A stretch of DNA of 64,000 nt. It comes from Marixanthomonas ophiurae. GTDB lineage: Bacteria; Bacteroidota; Bacteroidia; Flavobacteriales; Flavobacteriaceae. The stretch's first letter is position 1. Each line of letters begins with the position of its first letter. Below, in pieces: positions 8,437-18,200 of this stretch. Position numbers and translations under genes: made by a program. Location: positions 2,191,089 through 2,255,088 of the forward strand of contig NZ_QVID01000001.1 in NCBI RefSeq assembly GCF_003413745.1, written 5' to 3'. The notes beneath the pieces were generated by a model. It was not told where the DNA came from. It did no database searches and saw nothing but the letters and a program-made list of their open reading frames with translations.

Positions 8437-9564
8437 TTACCAATACTTATTCTTTTTAACTTCAAGTGTATCTCTATCTACATCTTCTAATAATTTCACT
8501 TCCTTTTCTATCAATGGATCATACCAATCTGCTTTTTCCTTTGCCCATTGTATTGTATCTTCTATAACTTCATTTTGAAACTGAAGTTTCAAATCATTAT
8601 TATCTAATTCCTTTATGAAATTTCTTAAATATTCTGCTTTATGCCAACGGGTTGCCATTGAAAGTAGCTCTTTAAATTTTGAAAGCTCATTATCCTTTTT
8701 CTCTTGGAAAGCTTTTTTTATTTCTTCTTGCTTTTGCCAATTTCTTTGCCATGCTTCTTGCTCTAAACGTCTTTCCTTGCTCTGTTTAGCTTTTAGTTCT
8801 AATGTTGCGAGAATTGAAGTCAATTTTTCTTCTATATGTGATTTTTTTCCATCTCTCCATATTTTTTCCGGATAGGATTCAATTCTAAAAGATAATTCTC
8901 CAGTTGGCTTATACCTTGAACGTTTCCAACCATTATCGTTGATTTCTTCTCTTTTCACAAATTCTCGTAACCTAATTTTTAAGTTTTCTCCATTGATAAC
9001 TACAATTGTTTCATCAGTTACTTTAATACTGTGGCCTCTTTTTTTGACCAACTTAATAAAGGTATCCATAAATCGTAAGGCTCTAGACCTATTAGATTTT
9101 GAAACTTGTAGATTAATGGTTCCTGATGAAGTAGATAATAGACCTTCTGAAGTACCCCAAGTTGATGGTACTTTTTCTTTCAAATCTTCTTTAGCCTCTA
9201 CAACGAGTTTATCAGGATTTGACAATCTATCTGGAACTACTATAGGCAATTCACTATTTTCAATTTCTTGTTTGATTTTTGCTCTTTCAGAATTTGGATG
9301 ATTAATGGATTCTTGTCCTTCTTTACGAATGTATAATTCAATTTTTATGGATTCATCCTCTTTAGGTAGTTTCTCCTTTTTAACTTTTTTATTGAACTTT
9401 ATTTTTGACCAATATCCAGATTTGGGTAATGGAATATTATGCTTAATACAGATTTTACGCAAGCCATTATCTGAATAGGCATATTCTTTGGCTAAAGTTG
9501 TTAAGGGTTTAGACCAAACTAAATCATATAATTCATTTCGTGTCAGTTCTTTTTTATCAATCAT
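8437..9564 (-). CDS. HTH-domain protein of a family common on mobile elements, function unknown
   Basis: The 375-residue protein opens with an HTH-like segment (residues 6-55: TRNELYDLVWSKPLTTLAKE, SDNGLRKICIKHNIPLPKSGYW). This layout recurs in many uncharacterised proteins on phages and islands. The middle is polar. Residues about 260-320 (REQEAWQRNWQKQEEIKKAF-like, Lys/Glu rich) form a probable coiled coil. No catalytic motif is visible. The start lies 8 bp after the stop of the preceding gene (9573-10148), so it is probably the last gene of the defence operon. The N-terminal HTH suggests DNA binding, perhaps regulation or target recognition; that is inference. Confidence 0.7.
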   Translation of the reverse strand: MIDKKELTRNELYDLVWSKPLTTLAKEYAYSDNGLRKICIKHNIPLPKSGYWSKIKFNKKVKKEKLPKEDESIKIELYIRKEGQESINHPNSERAKIKQEIENSELPIVVPDRLSNPDKLVVEAKEDLKEKVPSTWGTSEGLLSTSSGTINLQVSKSNRSRALRFMDTFIKLVKKRGHSIKVTDETIVVINGENLKIRLREFVKREEINDNGWKRSRYKPTGELSFRIESYPEKIWRDGKKSHIEEKLTSILATLELKAKQSKERRLEQEAWQRNWQKQEEIKKAFQEKKDNELSKFKELLSMATRWHKAEYLRNFIKELDNNDLKLQFQNEVIEDTIQWAKEKADWYDPLIEKEVKLLEDVDRDTLEVKKNKYW

Positions 9565-9572
9565 GAATATTA

Positions 9573-10148
9573 TTAAAAAGGTAAATCATCTGGTTCTTCT
9601 GGTAGTGTAAAAATGCCTTTAGGTTCAAATTGGACATCTTTAACATTTATAATCTCCTTATTAAAGAATTCGTAAAACTTATCCTGAATATCATGAACTG
9701 ATTTAATTTCAGACTTTTCTTCATTGTAAATAATAAAAAACTCATCTACTATACTATAAGAGCTGGGGTAGTTATCTTTCCCTAAATAAGCTTTTTCATA
9801 TTTTTCTTTAATTACTGTCAATCCTGACTTATGCCTATATTCTGACACTAATTTATAACCTTCATCTTCTAAATCTCTTATTGTGTCAAATTCTAATTTC
9901 TCTAACCAAATTTCGTCAATTGGAATTGCCTGATATTCTCGGTAAGCATCATTCCATAATTTCTTTGAAACATTATATAATTTTTCCGAATCTAATGTTA
10001 AATTTAGATCTTCATAAGATTTAATCTCTTTCAATTCTTTCTTTTCTATTTCATCGCAAATCCTTTCATATTGATATAACTCAACATACCTTAAACTTTC
10101 TCCGTGATGCAAATAAAAATTGCCTACTCTAAAATTTAGTTCTTCCAT
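9573..10148 (-). CDS. Hypothetical protein of the defence operon tail
   Basis: I do not recognise this 191-residue acidic protein. It is mostly charged and soluble, with no signal peptide or membrane segment. It ends in an acidic Pro-rich tail (LPEEPDDLPF). It contains an IVDEFFIIYNEE-type strand segment near residue 133 and a Tyr-rich region (YEKAYLGKDNYPSSYSIVDE). It starts 10 bp after the 113-residue gene and ends 8 bp before the HTH gene, so it is co-transcribed. It could be an immunity- or accessory-type protein, but nothing in the sequence shows this. Confidence 0.6.
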   Translation of the reverse strand: MEELNFRVGNFYLHHGESLRYVELYQYERICDEIEKKELKEIKSYEDLNLTLDSEKLYNVSKKLWNDAYREYQAIPIDEIWLEKLEFDTIRDLEDEGYKLVSEYRHKSGLTVIKEKYEKAYLGKDNYPSSYSIVDEFFIIYNEEKSEIKSVHDIQDKFYEFFNKEIINVKDVQFEPKGIFTLPEEPDDLPF

Positions 10149-10158
10149 AAATTAGTTT

Positions 10159-10500
10159 TTAAAAGGGTAACATATCAAAATAAAGTTTACCGTTTAATTC
10201 CTTTATTTTTACATCAATTCGGCTATATTTATGGTAATTATCGTAGAAACAGTAATGCTTATAACCCTCATCTTCCCATGCTGGATTTTCAATTCTTAAA
10301 TGCAACTTCCCTTTAGATGTTTTATAAGCACATTTAAGCATACTCGTAAAGAACCTATAAAAATTTAATTTATTAGGAAAGGTTGTTTCTATGTTATTGG
10401 CTAATAAATGATATAGGAAGATTTTTGGTTTGTTTTGTAATACTGATACTATTAAACTCTTTTTAACAACATCGAAAGATGATATTCTCTTAATTGCCAT
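10159..10500 (-). CDS. Small hypothetical protein of the defence operon tail
   Basis: The 113-residue product is basic, with many Lys, Tyr and Phe. The C-terminal half (NPAWEDEGYKHYCFYDNYHK, then YSRIDVKIKELNGKLYF) looks beta-rich. I see no known domain. It begins inside the end of the secreted-protein gene (11-bp overlap) and is followed after 10 bp by the 191-residue gene, so its translation is likely coupled to its neighbours. Confidence 0.55.
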   Translation of the reverse strand: MAIKRISSFDVVKKSLIVSVLQNKPKIFLYHLLANNIETTFPNKLNFYRFFTSMLKCAYKTSKGKLHLRIENPAWEDEGYKHYCFYDNYHKYSRIDVKIKELNGKLYFDMLPF

Positions 10501-11107
10501 AAGGTATTAATTTAATCAATTTTATGTTATTGTCTACAACCCGAAGCCATTCATAATCCCCTTTTAATGCTGTACCATCGGGCTCTGTTAGTATCTGTTT
10601 TTTTATCTTATTTAATTTAAAAATATTAACATAATCCCATTCTTTTTTGTAGATAAAGGTCGATGAAGTTTCGTCAAAAAAATAATAATTTAAATGACAT
10701 ACTTTTCCACAATCTATACGAATATAAAAATCTAAAAAGCCATCCATATTAAAATCGTAAAACGTAATTGGAATTTCTCCTAATGCTATTCCGTCTTCAA
10801 TATTTTTAATTGTTTGTATGTACTTTCCCTTAAAACTTAATTTTAACTCTGAAACCCCTCCATAATACCCTATATTATTAGAATAACTCAATGAATCGTT
10901 CCATTTAGCTTCAAATAATAAATTATTGATTTTAATGGTTTCTGATTTTGTGATTTTAAATGTGGTAATATCTTCATTTTCAAATAATACCCAATTGTTG
11001 ATATTATTGAAATTTTGTGCATATGAAAAATTTAAAAAGAGTAATAATAGATAAAGGATGTTTTTATTAATTACTATTACTAAGCAATCGAGTTTTGTTA
11101 TTTTCAT
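10490..11107 (-). CDS. Secreted XAC2610-like/FG-GAP-type protein
   Basis: The 205-residue protein has an extended N-terminus, then a hydrophobic stretch (ILYLLLLFLNFSYAQ) that fits a signal peptide cleaved after YAQ. Near residue 117 comes an FYDFNMDGFLDFYIRIDCG segment. This is the Asp-rich DxNxDGxxDF calcium-binding turn of FG-GAP/VCBS repeats, in the arrangement typical of XAC2610-related proteins. It would act in the periplasm or at the surface, which is odd for an operon of cytoplasmic DNA-targeting proteins. Its ATG overlaps the stop of the exonuclease gene by 4 bp (ATGA), which argues for coupled translation and against a chance neighbour. An alternative start within the long N-terminus is possible. 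Confidence 0.6.
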   Translation of the reverse strand: MKITKLDCLVIVINKNILYLLLLFLNFSYAQNFNNINNWVLFENEDITTFKITKSETIKINNLLFEAKWNDSLSYSNNIGYYGGVSELKLSFKGKYIQTIKNIEDGIALGEIPITFYDFNMDGFLDFYIRIDCGKVCHLNYYFFDETSSTFIYKKEWDYVNIFKLNKIKKQILTEPDGTALKGDYEWLRVVDNNIKLIKLIPYGN

Positions 11108-13209
11108 CTTATCGAATTAAAAATTTTTATAATCAAATCATCATTCAAATCTTTGTTGACAGCCTGCCAAATTTTATCATAGGAATAACATTTAACTATT
11201 TTATTGCTTGTTAGAAAAGCAATAACGAATTTTATATCAGAACACTTTTCGAGCAAATATGGAATGGCATAAGTATAATGATCGTTATCATAAATACGAT
11301 GTACATAGTCCTTGATTAAATTGTCATTCCATTTTATTGAATTATTTGTAGATAACCTTCCCCAGTCCCAATTATTATCATATTTTCGTATTAAATCTTC
11401 CGACCAACATAAATTTTCATTTTGGCTTAACCCCCTCCAATCCCATTCATAATAATACTTATCTAATATATTATCAGACCATTTCATATTTAAATTACCC
11501 CAACTTAACTTATCCCAGAAGTCTTGATCATCTTTTAATTTATCATAAAATTTATCAAGTAATTCTACATTCCAAATAATACCCTTATTTTCCTTAAGAT
11601 GGTGCCAATCTATTTTATAAGGATCATTTTTATCCTTATTAAATTCAATTCTATGCTCAAATTCATTAAAAAAATCTATTGAAAAATCAACATTTTCGTT
11701 ATACCAAAAGAGATGCCATATTAGTGTATGTTCAAATTCCTTCAATAAGTCTAATGACCAATAAAAATTATTATTAACCTCAAAGCTCCATTTCCCATCA
11801 AACTTATGTCTATACTTCTTAACTACTTCTGATGACCAAGGTAGAATACCAAAACTTCTAAAATTATGCCAGTCAAATTCCCAACTATCAATAGCCAAAT
11901 CAACAAATTTCTCATTTAATGGCAGGTAAACAACATTTTTAATAGAAATTCTATCTTCGAAATATGCCTTAATTACTTCTTTGGCTGTTATATTGATTTT
12001 ACTTTTTAAAATCATTTCATTAATATGCTCAAACTTCCAAGAATCTTGAAATTCACAAATTAAATTAATAGACCATGGTAAAGATTCATTTACACTTAAT
12101 GAATGCCAATCCCATCTATCTTTATATTGTTTTATAAAGCGGTTTGACCAGGGTAAAAAAGAAGATTTACTCAAAGTAATCCAATCCCAATCATCAATAA
12201 AGCAATCAATTAAATTACAGAGCCAAGGTAAGCCTGGATTTGTTGATAATTCACCGAGGCTGTATTCTGCAGGATATGAAAAAGCAAATTTGTCCTTATA
12301 TTTTTTTATTAAATCAATACTCCAAGGTAAATTAGGATTTGAGCTTAACCCATACCATTTTATTTTACCTAAAGGATACCCGCCGCTCTCTGCATCAATA
12401 TCCCATTTATCACTAAATTTTTCAATAATAGTTTCATCCCATTTTATTTCAATGTTTTGGGAAACCGCATACCAATCAAGTTTGTCTTCAAACAAATAAA
12501 GTAATTCTTCATCTAATGGGTAATGCCTTGAAATTAAACCATAAAAAATGTCTTCTCTTTCAATAAAAAATGAACGTAAGAACTCTTTATTAATAACTGT
12601 TTTTTCTTTATCAGGTTTTAAATCAAAATGTATCACTTCTAAATCAACCAAACGCCAGAAACAATCAAAAGTAGCCTTTACATCATATTTTGCATTATGA
12701 GCTTCTTCAAAGTGGGTGTTAAATAATTTAGTGTGTAGTTCTTGTAAAGATGGCCATTTGTAATCACCGTATCCTGAAGGAATTTTACAATAATTTGTGG
12801 TCTTTTTCATTGTACAAATAATATCAAAATCCTGACTTTTGAATGGATCTTCAATATTATTCCTTAAAAATTCACAACGTAAAACATTTACATCAAAATC
12901 TGAATTATGAGCAATAATATAATCAGCCTCTCTTAATAGTGAAGCGAAGTTCTGTAATACTTGTTTTCTATCATATCCTTGATTTATGGCTTGATTGTTT
13001 GTAATACCATGTACAGCTGTAGAATCAGATGGAATTTCAAAATTTTCTGGTTTTAGTATAATATCCTGTTCAACAGAAATCTCATTTTCATGATAAGATA
13101 TTATATAGGCCAACTGAACTATGTAAGGCCAATTAAATGTATTCACATAGCTTTCTTTCCAAGAAATTGGAAGACCCGTTGTTTCTAAATCGAAGAATAA
13201 AATTCTCAT
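11104..13209 (-). CDS. DEDDh 3'-5' exonuclease fused to a long WDW/LPWS repeat domain
   Basis: Residues 1-185 are a DnaQ-type exonuclease domain. Exo I is FFDLETTG (D7, E9), Exo II is HNSDFD (D106), and Exo III is HNAKYD (H171, D176), so all DEDDh catalytic residues are present. Residues from about 225 to 690 hold roughly ten copies of an irregular 25-40-residue repeat. Its core resembles W-D-W-x-x-L-S-x-N-x-x-L-P-W-S-x-x-L-I-x-x-Y, rich in Trp. Similar repeats occur in uncharacterised bacterial and giant-virus proteins and may form a superhelical binding surface. The enzyme would degrade or trim DNA or RNA ends; pairing with the Argonaute or helicase is inference. It overlaps both neighbours by 4 bp (ATGA), firmly placing it in the defence operon. 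Confidence 0.82.
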   Translation of the reverse strand: MRILFFDLETTGLPISWKESYVNTFNWPYIVQLAYIISYHENEISVEQDIILKPENFEIPSDSTAVHGITNNQAINQGYDRKQVLQNFASLLREADYIIAHNSDFDVNVLRCEFLRNNIEDPFKSQDFDIICTMKKTTNYCKIPSGYGDYKWPSLQELHTKLFNTHFEEAHNAKYDVKATFDCFWRLVDLEVIHFDLKPDKEKTVINKEFLRSFFIEREDIFYGLISRHYPLDEELLYLFEDKLDWYAVSQNIEIKWDETIIEKFSDKWDIDAESGGYPLGKIKWYGLSSNPNLPWSIDLIKKYKDKFAFSYPAEYSLGELSTNPGLPWLCNLIDCFIDDWDWITLSKSSFLPWSNRFIKQYKDRWDWHSLSVNESLPWSINLICEFQDSWKFEHINEMILKSKINITAKEVIKAYFEDRISIKNVVYLPLNEKFVDLAIDSWEFDWHNFRSFGILPWSSEVVKKYRHKFDGKWSFEVNNNFYWSLDLLKEFEHTLIWHLFWYNENVDFSIDFFNEFEHRIEFNKDKNDPYKIDWHHLKENKGIIWNVELLDKFYDKLKDDQDFWDKLSWGNLNMKWSDNILDKYYYEWDWRGLSQNENLCWSEDLIRKYDNNWDWGRLSTNNSIKWNDNLIKDYVHRIYDNDHYTYAIPYLLEKCSDIKFVIAFLTSNKIVKCYSYDKIWQAVNKDLNDDLIIKIFNSIR

Positions 13210-15203
13210 GATTTGTTATTTATTAAATTTTTAAAAAACCCATATTCTTCATCAATTAGCAATGAACGGTCCAAGAATGAATTAAACTCTTCGCAGGCGT
13301 TTTCAGGTATCAATGTGCAACTATAGCAAGCAGCCATATTTAAACCACCTATTCCTTGACCATCTTCGGTATTATAGCATATTGGGTCTGAAGCACAATC
13401 GGTAGCTCTATGGATTGCAGATTTTAATAACCTCAATGTTCTTTCTTCTGTCGCTTGAGAGACCAAGCCACCATAACTACCTTCTGCACCAGCAATAGTG
13501 TATAATAACACACCTTGCATTTGGTTTTTATCTACAAATAATCTTTCATTTAATGAGGTTGAGGGATAACCACAAAGAAATTCTAATTCCTTAATTAGTA
13601 AATGTGAAAGTGTGTGTACCAATAGAAAACGTATCAAATGTTCTCTATTTACCGTCATACCAAACTTTTCTTTTACGGAACGGTATGCGTGACTTTCAAT
13701 ATTAGTGTATAGCTTGTTTATCTTCTTTTTGAAAACATCATTCTTTTCAGCTTGTGTTATCCAAGTCTCAATTTTATCGTTTGACAAGGCTATAAAAACA
13801 CCTTCTCCAAAACTTTCAATTGCAGGTAAATATTTGGTTTTATGTTCCCATTTAGATGTAAACTTCTTTTCAATAAGCACCTGCGTTTCGTCCATTTCTG
13901 AGAAGAAATCATCATTTGTTAATGGTTCTTGTCTTGTATAACCTACTTGTACCGTTGTCATCTTAATACGCCTTAAACCTATTAATTGTTCAAAACCGTA
14001 ATTTGTTAAGTTTTCTAATTTTTCTTTCCTAAAGATTAAGTTATCATCTTCATCCGTAAAGTCGATGTTAGGGTTTTTTACTAAGAAATTATATTCATAA
14101 AGGCGATACTCTAACTCAGGTATATATGAGTTGTTATTATCATTTTCTAATATTTTTTTGATTTGTTCTAAAGCATATTCTTCTTCTAATGCTTCATATA
14201 TAAATTGTGCATCTTTACCTTTTTCTTTAAACCGTTGAATTTTTTCAATATGCTTATTTCGTACTCCTTTATCTATAGGTAAAAATATACTGGAAACGAG
14301 AATAGGATAGTAAACACTATTACTACTACGAATGACAGGTTTAAAAAATACCTTTGATTCTTTCCCTTCTTCGTGACGTTCTAAAAGTTCTGCTTCAGAA
14401 AAGTATTTTCTTTCACGTAAACCAAACAAACCCGAAAGATTCATCATACGACCTTTATGACTGCAACCATCATTCATACACTTAACGCTTATACCTGCTA
14501 AATCTGAAAACTTCGTCGACTTTGTATATCTAAGGTCTGGATTTTCACAGCATAAAGTATCATAGTCTAATAATACAGAACCACTTTCTGAATCTTCATC
14601 TTTTACAGCTTTTTGTGCTTTGTTCCATCTTTCCCAAGGTATTTCTTTTATATCTCCTGTTGGTGCAGACATAATAAAACGTACTTGTTCTAATTCTGGC
14701 GCAAATTTACTTCCTCGCTTTGCATAACAGACACCGCATTTAGGTGGTGCAAATTCTTTTTTAGTAGCATTAGGTTTCGCTAACTCCCATTCACGCCACC
14801 AATCTTTTATATGTTTAAATCTTTTACACGAGTTGCAGTAAAACCACTTAGGAAAGAATGATGCACTTATTGTATCATTTATATGTTCAGGAATATCAGC
14901 TCTACTTGAAGAAGATACATTATCAGGTACATATACAAATGCTTCTAATTTTTCGAAGCCATCTTTATGAGATAAACGCTGCAATAGACGTTCATCGTTG
15001 ATATGATATGAATTATCAATAAATGTTTTACCATCTTGTTTATTAAAATGGAAAAATGGCCACTCATCAAATCTATCAATCATTAAGGCCCCAAATGGTG
15101 TTTCTATAATAGAACCTGAACCACCGTAAGAACTAATGGCTTTGCGTGTTTGTATTTTTACAAACTTATTATCGGCTGCTTTCTTGTTTCTTCTTATTGC
15201 CAT
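13206..15203 (-). CDS. drmB: DISARM protein DrmB (DUF1998 domain)
   Basis: The 665-residue protein begins with the DrmB-type motif TRKAISSYGGSGSIIETPFG. Paired cysteines (YCNSCKRF, PPKCGVCYAK, then a CMNDGCSH finger) suggest zinc binding. Near residues 525-640 it has the DUF1998 core: HTLSHLLIKELEFLCGYPS, then GVLLYTIAGAEGSYGGL and a final cysteine cluster (AACYSCTLIPENACEEF). DrmB partners DrmA; in the known DISARM complex the two bind DNA and recognise incoming phage DNA, with DrmB controlling DrmA. The start overlaps the end of drmA by 10 bp. Family assignment rests on motifs and on synteny with drmA. Confidence 0.85.
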   Translation of the reverse strand: MAIRRNKKAADNKFVKIQTRKAISSYGGSGSIIETPFGALMIDRFDEWPFFHFNKQDGKTFIDNSYHINDERLLQRLSHKDGFEKLEAFVYVPDNVSSSSRADIPEHINDTISASFFPKWFYCNSCKRFKHIKDWWREWELAKPNATKKEFAPPKCGVCYAKRGSKFAPELEQVRFIMSAPTGDIKEIPWERWNKAQKAVKDEDSESGSVLLDYDTLCCENPDLRYTKSTKFSDLAGISVKCMNDGCSHKGRMMNLSGLFGLRERKYFSEAELLERHEEGKESKVFFKPVIRSSNSVYYPILVSSIFLPIDKGVRNKHIEKIQRFKEKGKDAQFIYEALEEEYALEQIKKILENDNNNSYIPELEYRLYEYNFLVKNPNIDFTDEDDNLIFRKEKLENLTNYGFEQLIGLRRIKMTTVQVGYTRQEPLTNDDFFSEMDETQVLIEKKFTSKWEHKTKYLPAIESFGEGVFIALSNDKIETWITQAEKNDVFKKKINKLYTNIESHAYRSVKEKFGMTVNREHLIRFLLVHTLSHLLIKELEFLCGYPSTSLNERLFVDKNQMQGVLLYTIAGAEGSYGGLVSQATEERTLRLLKSAIHRATDCASDPICYNTEDGQGIGGLNMAACYSCTLIPENACEEFNSFLDRSLLIDEEYGFFKNLINNKS

Positions 15204-18200
15204 TCAAAATTTGATTTAATTCTTATAAACGTGTCGGTATCTATTTCTCTCATTGATTGCATTACCGTCCAATCTATTGCACTTTCGTTTTTGTCAGATG
15301 GTCTTTTAAGTAATCTTTTATATTTTAAGTCGTTAGAGGCTCTTGCTTTGCTTTCCCAATCTTCAACAACATTTTGAAACCTCCGCTCAAAATATGCCAT
15401 CATTTCTTTATTATTTGCACCAAAACGTTGTTCAATAAAGTCTCTATACGCTTTCGCGAAAGCGGATTTAAAATTAGCTGCATCATTATCCTTGTTGAGA
15501 TTAGGATATGTATTGCGTACAAATGCTACCAATGAAGTTGTAAGCATTTTATCAATAGTACTTTCGGTAAATGGTGTTATGCTTAAAGGTTCTACACATT
15601 TGTAAAAGGCTTGATGAAAGTTTATAAAATGTTCAAAATATGACTTTTCTCTTGCTCTGTTTGGGTCTAATAAGGACACTACTAAACCATTTGTCTTACG
15701 TCCTACACGACTGGATGCTTGTATATATTCTGCAATATTCTTAGGCATACCATTGATTAGCATCAGATTTAATCTGCTGATGTCAATACCTACAGAAATC
15801 ATATTCGTAGCCAAAACAAAATCAACTACGTCATTTAAGTATCTATAACCTTTGTCTGTTGTGACAATATTTTTTTCGTCAAAAGGAAGTTCTAATTCTT
15901 TGAGAATCGATTTTATACGTGAACTTTCTACACGACTTGTTAGTTCTTCTGTACGAGATGATATACCTGCAAAATTGAATCTATAATCATCAATAGGATT
16001 GAATAAATCTTCTAAACGGTATTGTAATGTTGATGTAAAGTTTGATACTTCATCGCCTACTTTATTAAAAATTTTACCTACATCTTTTAAGCTGTTATAG
16101 TAAGATACTATTGTCCAGTAATTATTAGCAAAGTCTTTTGTTTCCTTATTTCTATAGACTTCAAGCCGCGATACAAAAAGATGCGCCAGCAGTTGTAATT
16201 GCGTGTCAATAGATGTTTTCCCTGTTGGCATAAAACCTATATATCGCCTTTTACTTTCCGTGCTTTCTCTTGAAAAGAAACTATCGTTATGATTTATACC
16301 TGAAGGTGGAAATATATTAACCTTACGATTACCATATAGTTTTTCTATTTGATACTGTGTGTTTCTTGTGGTTGCGGTAGATGATATAATCTTAGGTGCA
16401 ATACCGTTTTTAGTACATAATAATTCAATGGTAGATTCATATAATGCTGTAATTGAACCTAAAGGACCATTTAGTAAGTGAAGTTCATCTTGAATGATTA
16501 AGTCTGGCGGTAATCCGTTATCTGTATTTGCTTTAAAGAAATTATGGGCTTCTTCTTGCCAAGCTAACATTGCAAATTTATCTACTGTACCAAATAATAA
16601 TGTTGGTGGGTTTTTATATAGGTTTTCATCAACTACTTGAATAGGTAGTTTTTCGTGAAAATGACATTGTTTATTTATACAAGAAACTTTCAACTCGCCT
16701 TTATTTACTTTAAAGCCATATCGCCAGATTGTTATGCCTTTAGAGTTTTTTTCTTTAGACACTGATTTAGTACCACACCAAGGACAACTACTAATTTGAA
16801 ATACATTTTTGCGTTCAGGATTTCCTTTGTCTCCTTTTAATGCTTCTTCGTCCATTTGAGAAACCAAAATACCTGCACCATTATCTCCAGCAACCTTGTT
16901 AGGTGTTGATGCTTGTCCAACCCATAAACCAATACTTATAGGTTCTTCTTTTAAGGTGTCTTTAAATTCTGATTGAGAACGCATAAATTCCAATGTGGCA
17001 ATTAAGCGAGATGCACGTTCAAATTGTTGTGCTGTTAATAAGCGTAATGTGTAACGCATAATAACACTTGTACCACCATAATCACTTTCATTACTAATTC
17101 TTCTAAAAGCTATTGTAAATGCCGCTACCGCTAAATATGCTTCTGTTTTACCACCACCTGTAGGAAACCAAATAAGGTCAACAGTATTGTTTGCTTTACG
17201 CTTTTCAGGTTGCGCTATTTCATCTAAACTAAGTAATAAAAAAGCTAACTGGAACGGTCTATATTTAGGAACAAATCCTAAATTTTCAAGTGTGTCATAC
17301 TGTTCAAAGTAAATAAGCCTATTAGCATTGATTGATTTATCAATCTCAAATAAGTCTTTTTCAGTCTTTCCTAATCTTTTGTCATTAGATACAATTAACT
17401 GTATGAGCATTGCTGTATTCGCTAATTGGAAGGCTTCAAACACCTTTTCATTGTCTAATAAACTGATGTTATCTTTTAGTCGCTTATAATTTTGCTCCTG
17501 TCTTTGTATTACTCTTTCTGCAACTACTTTCTCATTAGGGTTGAGCTTGTTCTTTTCTTGAATTTGTTTATTTATCCATTGCTGATAACTGGCTACAAAA
17601 TCTACTAAGTTTGCTTTAATTTCATCTTTGGATAAACCCCAAATAGAGAGATTCCGCATATCTAATGCCTTGTCTAAACTACTGTCCTCAAATTCGTTGA
17701 TTACGTCATTAATATTCTGTTCTGGTAAGAATGTAGATTGTACCGTTTTTGTATTCTCATTCCATACTACTGAGCAATTGTGGCCTATACCATAACTTTT
17801 GATATTCCGATAAATTAACTCTATTTCTTCCGCTTCTTCATCTCTAATTTCATCATCGGATGCATAGGTGTTAAGGCTATTATCCTTGTATTCAATCAAT
17901 CCATCTGATTGAACTTTTATACTTCCTTGAAATAGGGATTTAAAATTTAGATTTTCTGACCTATTGGAAAAGCGGTTTGCCGGATGGTCTTCAGAGCAAT
18001 TTACTAATTGAATTTTTACAAATCTTGCTCTATTATCCTCGTATACCTTAATGTTGTAGCCTGCATCTGTTAGTTTGTATATCTCAGTAGGGAAATTAAA
18101 GGAAATAGGGGATTTAAAGGATTTTTCTATACTGATAGTTTCTTTAAAGGTAAAAGGCGTTCTTTTCCACGCTCTACCTAATAATTTTTCTAATTTACCT

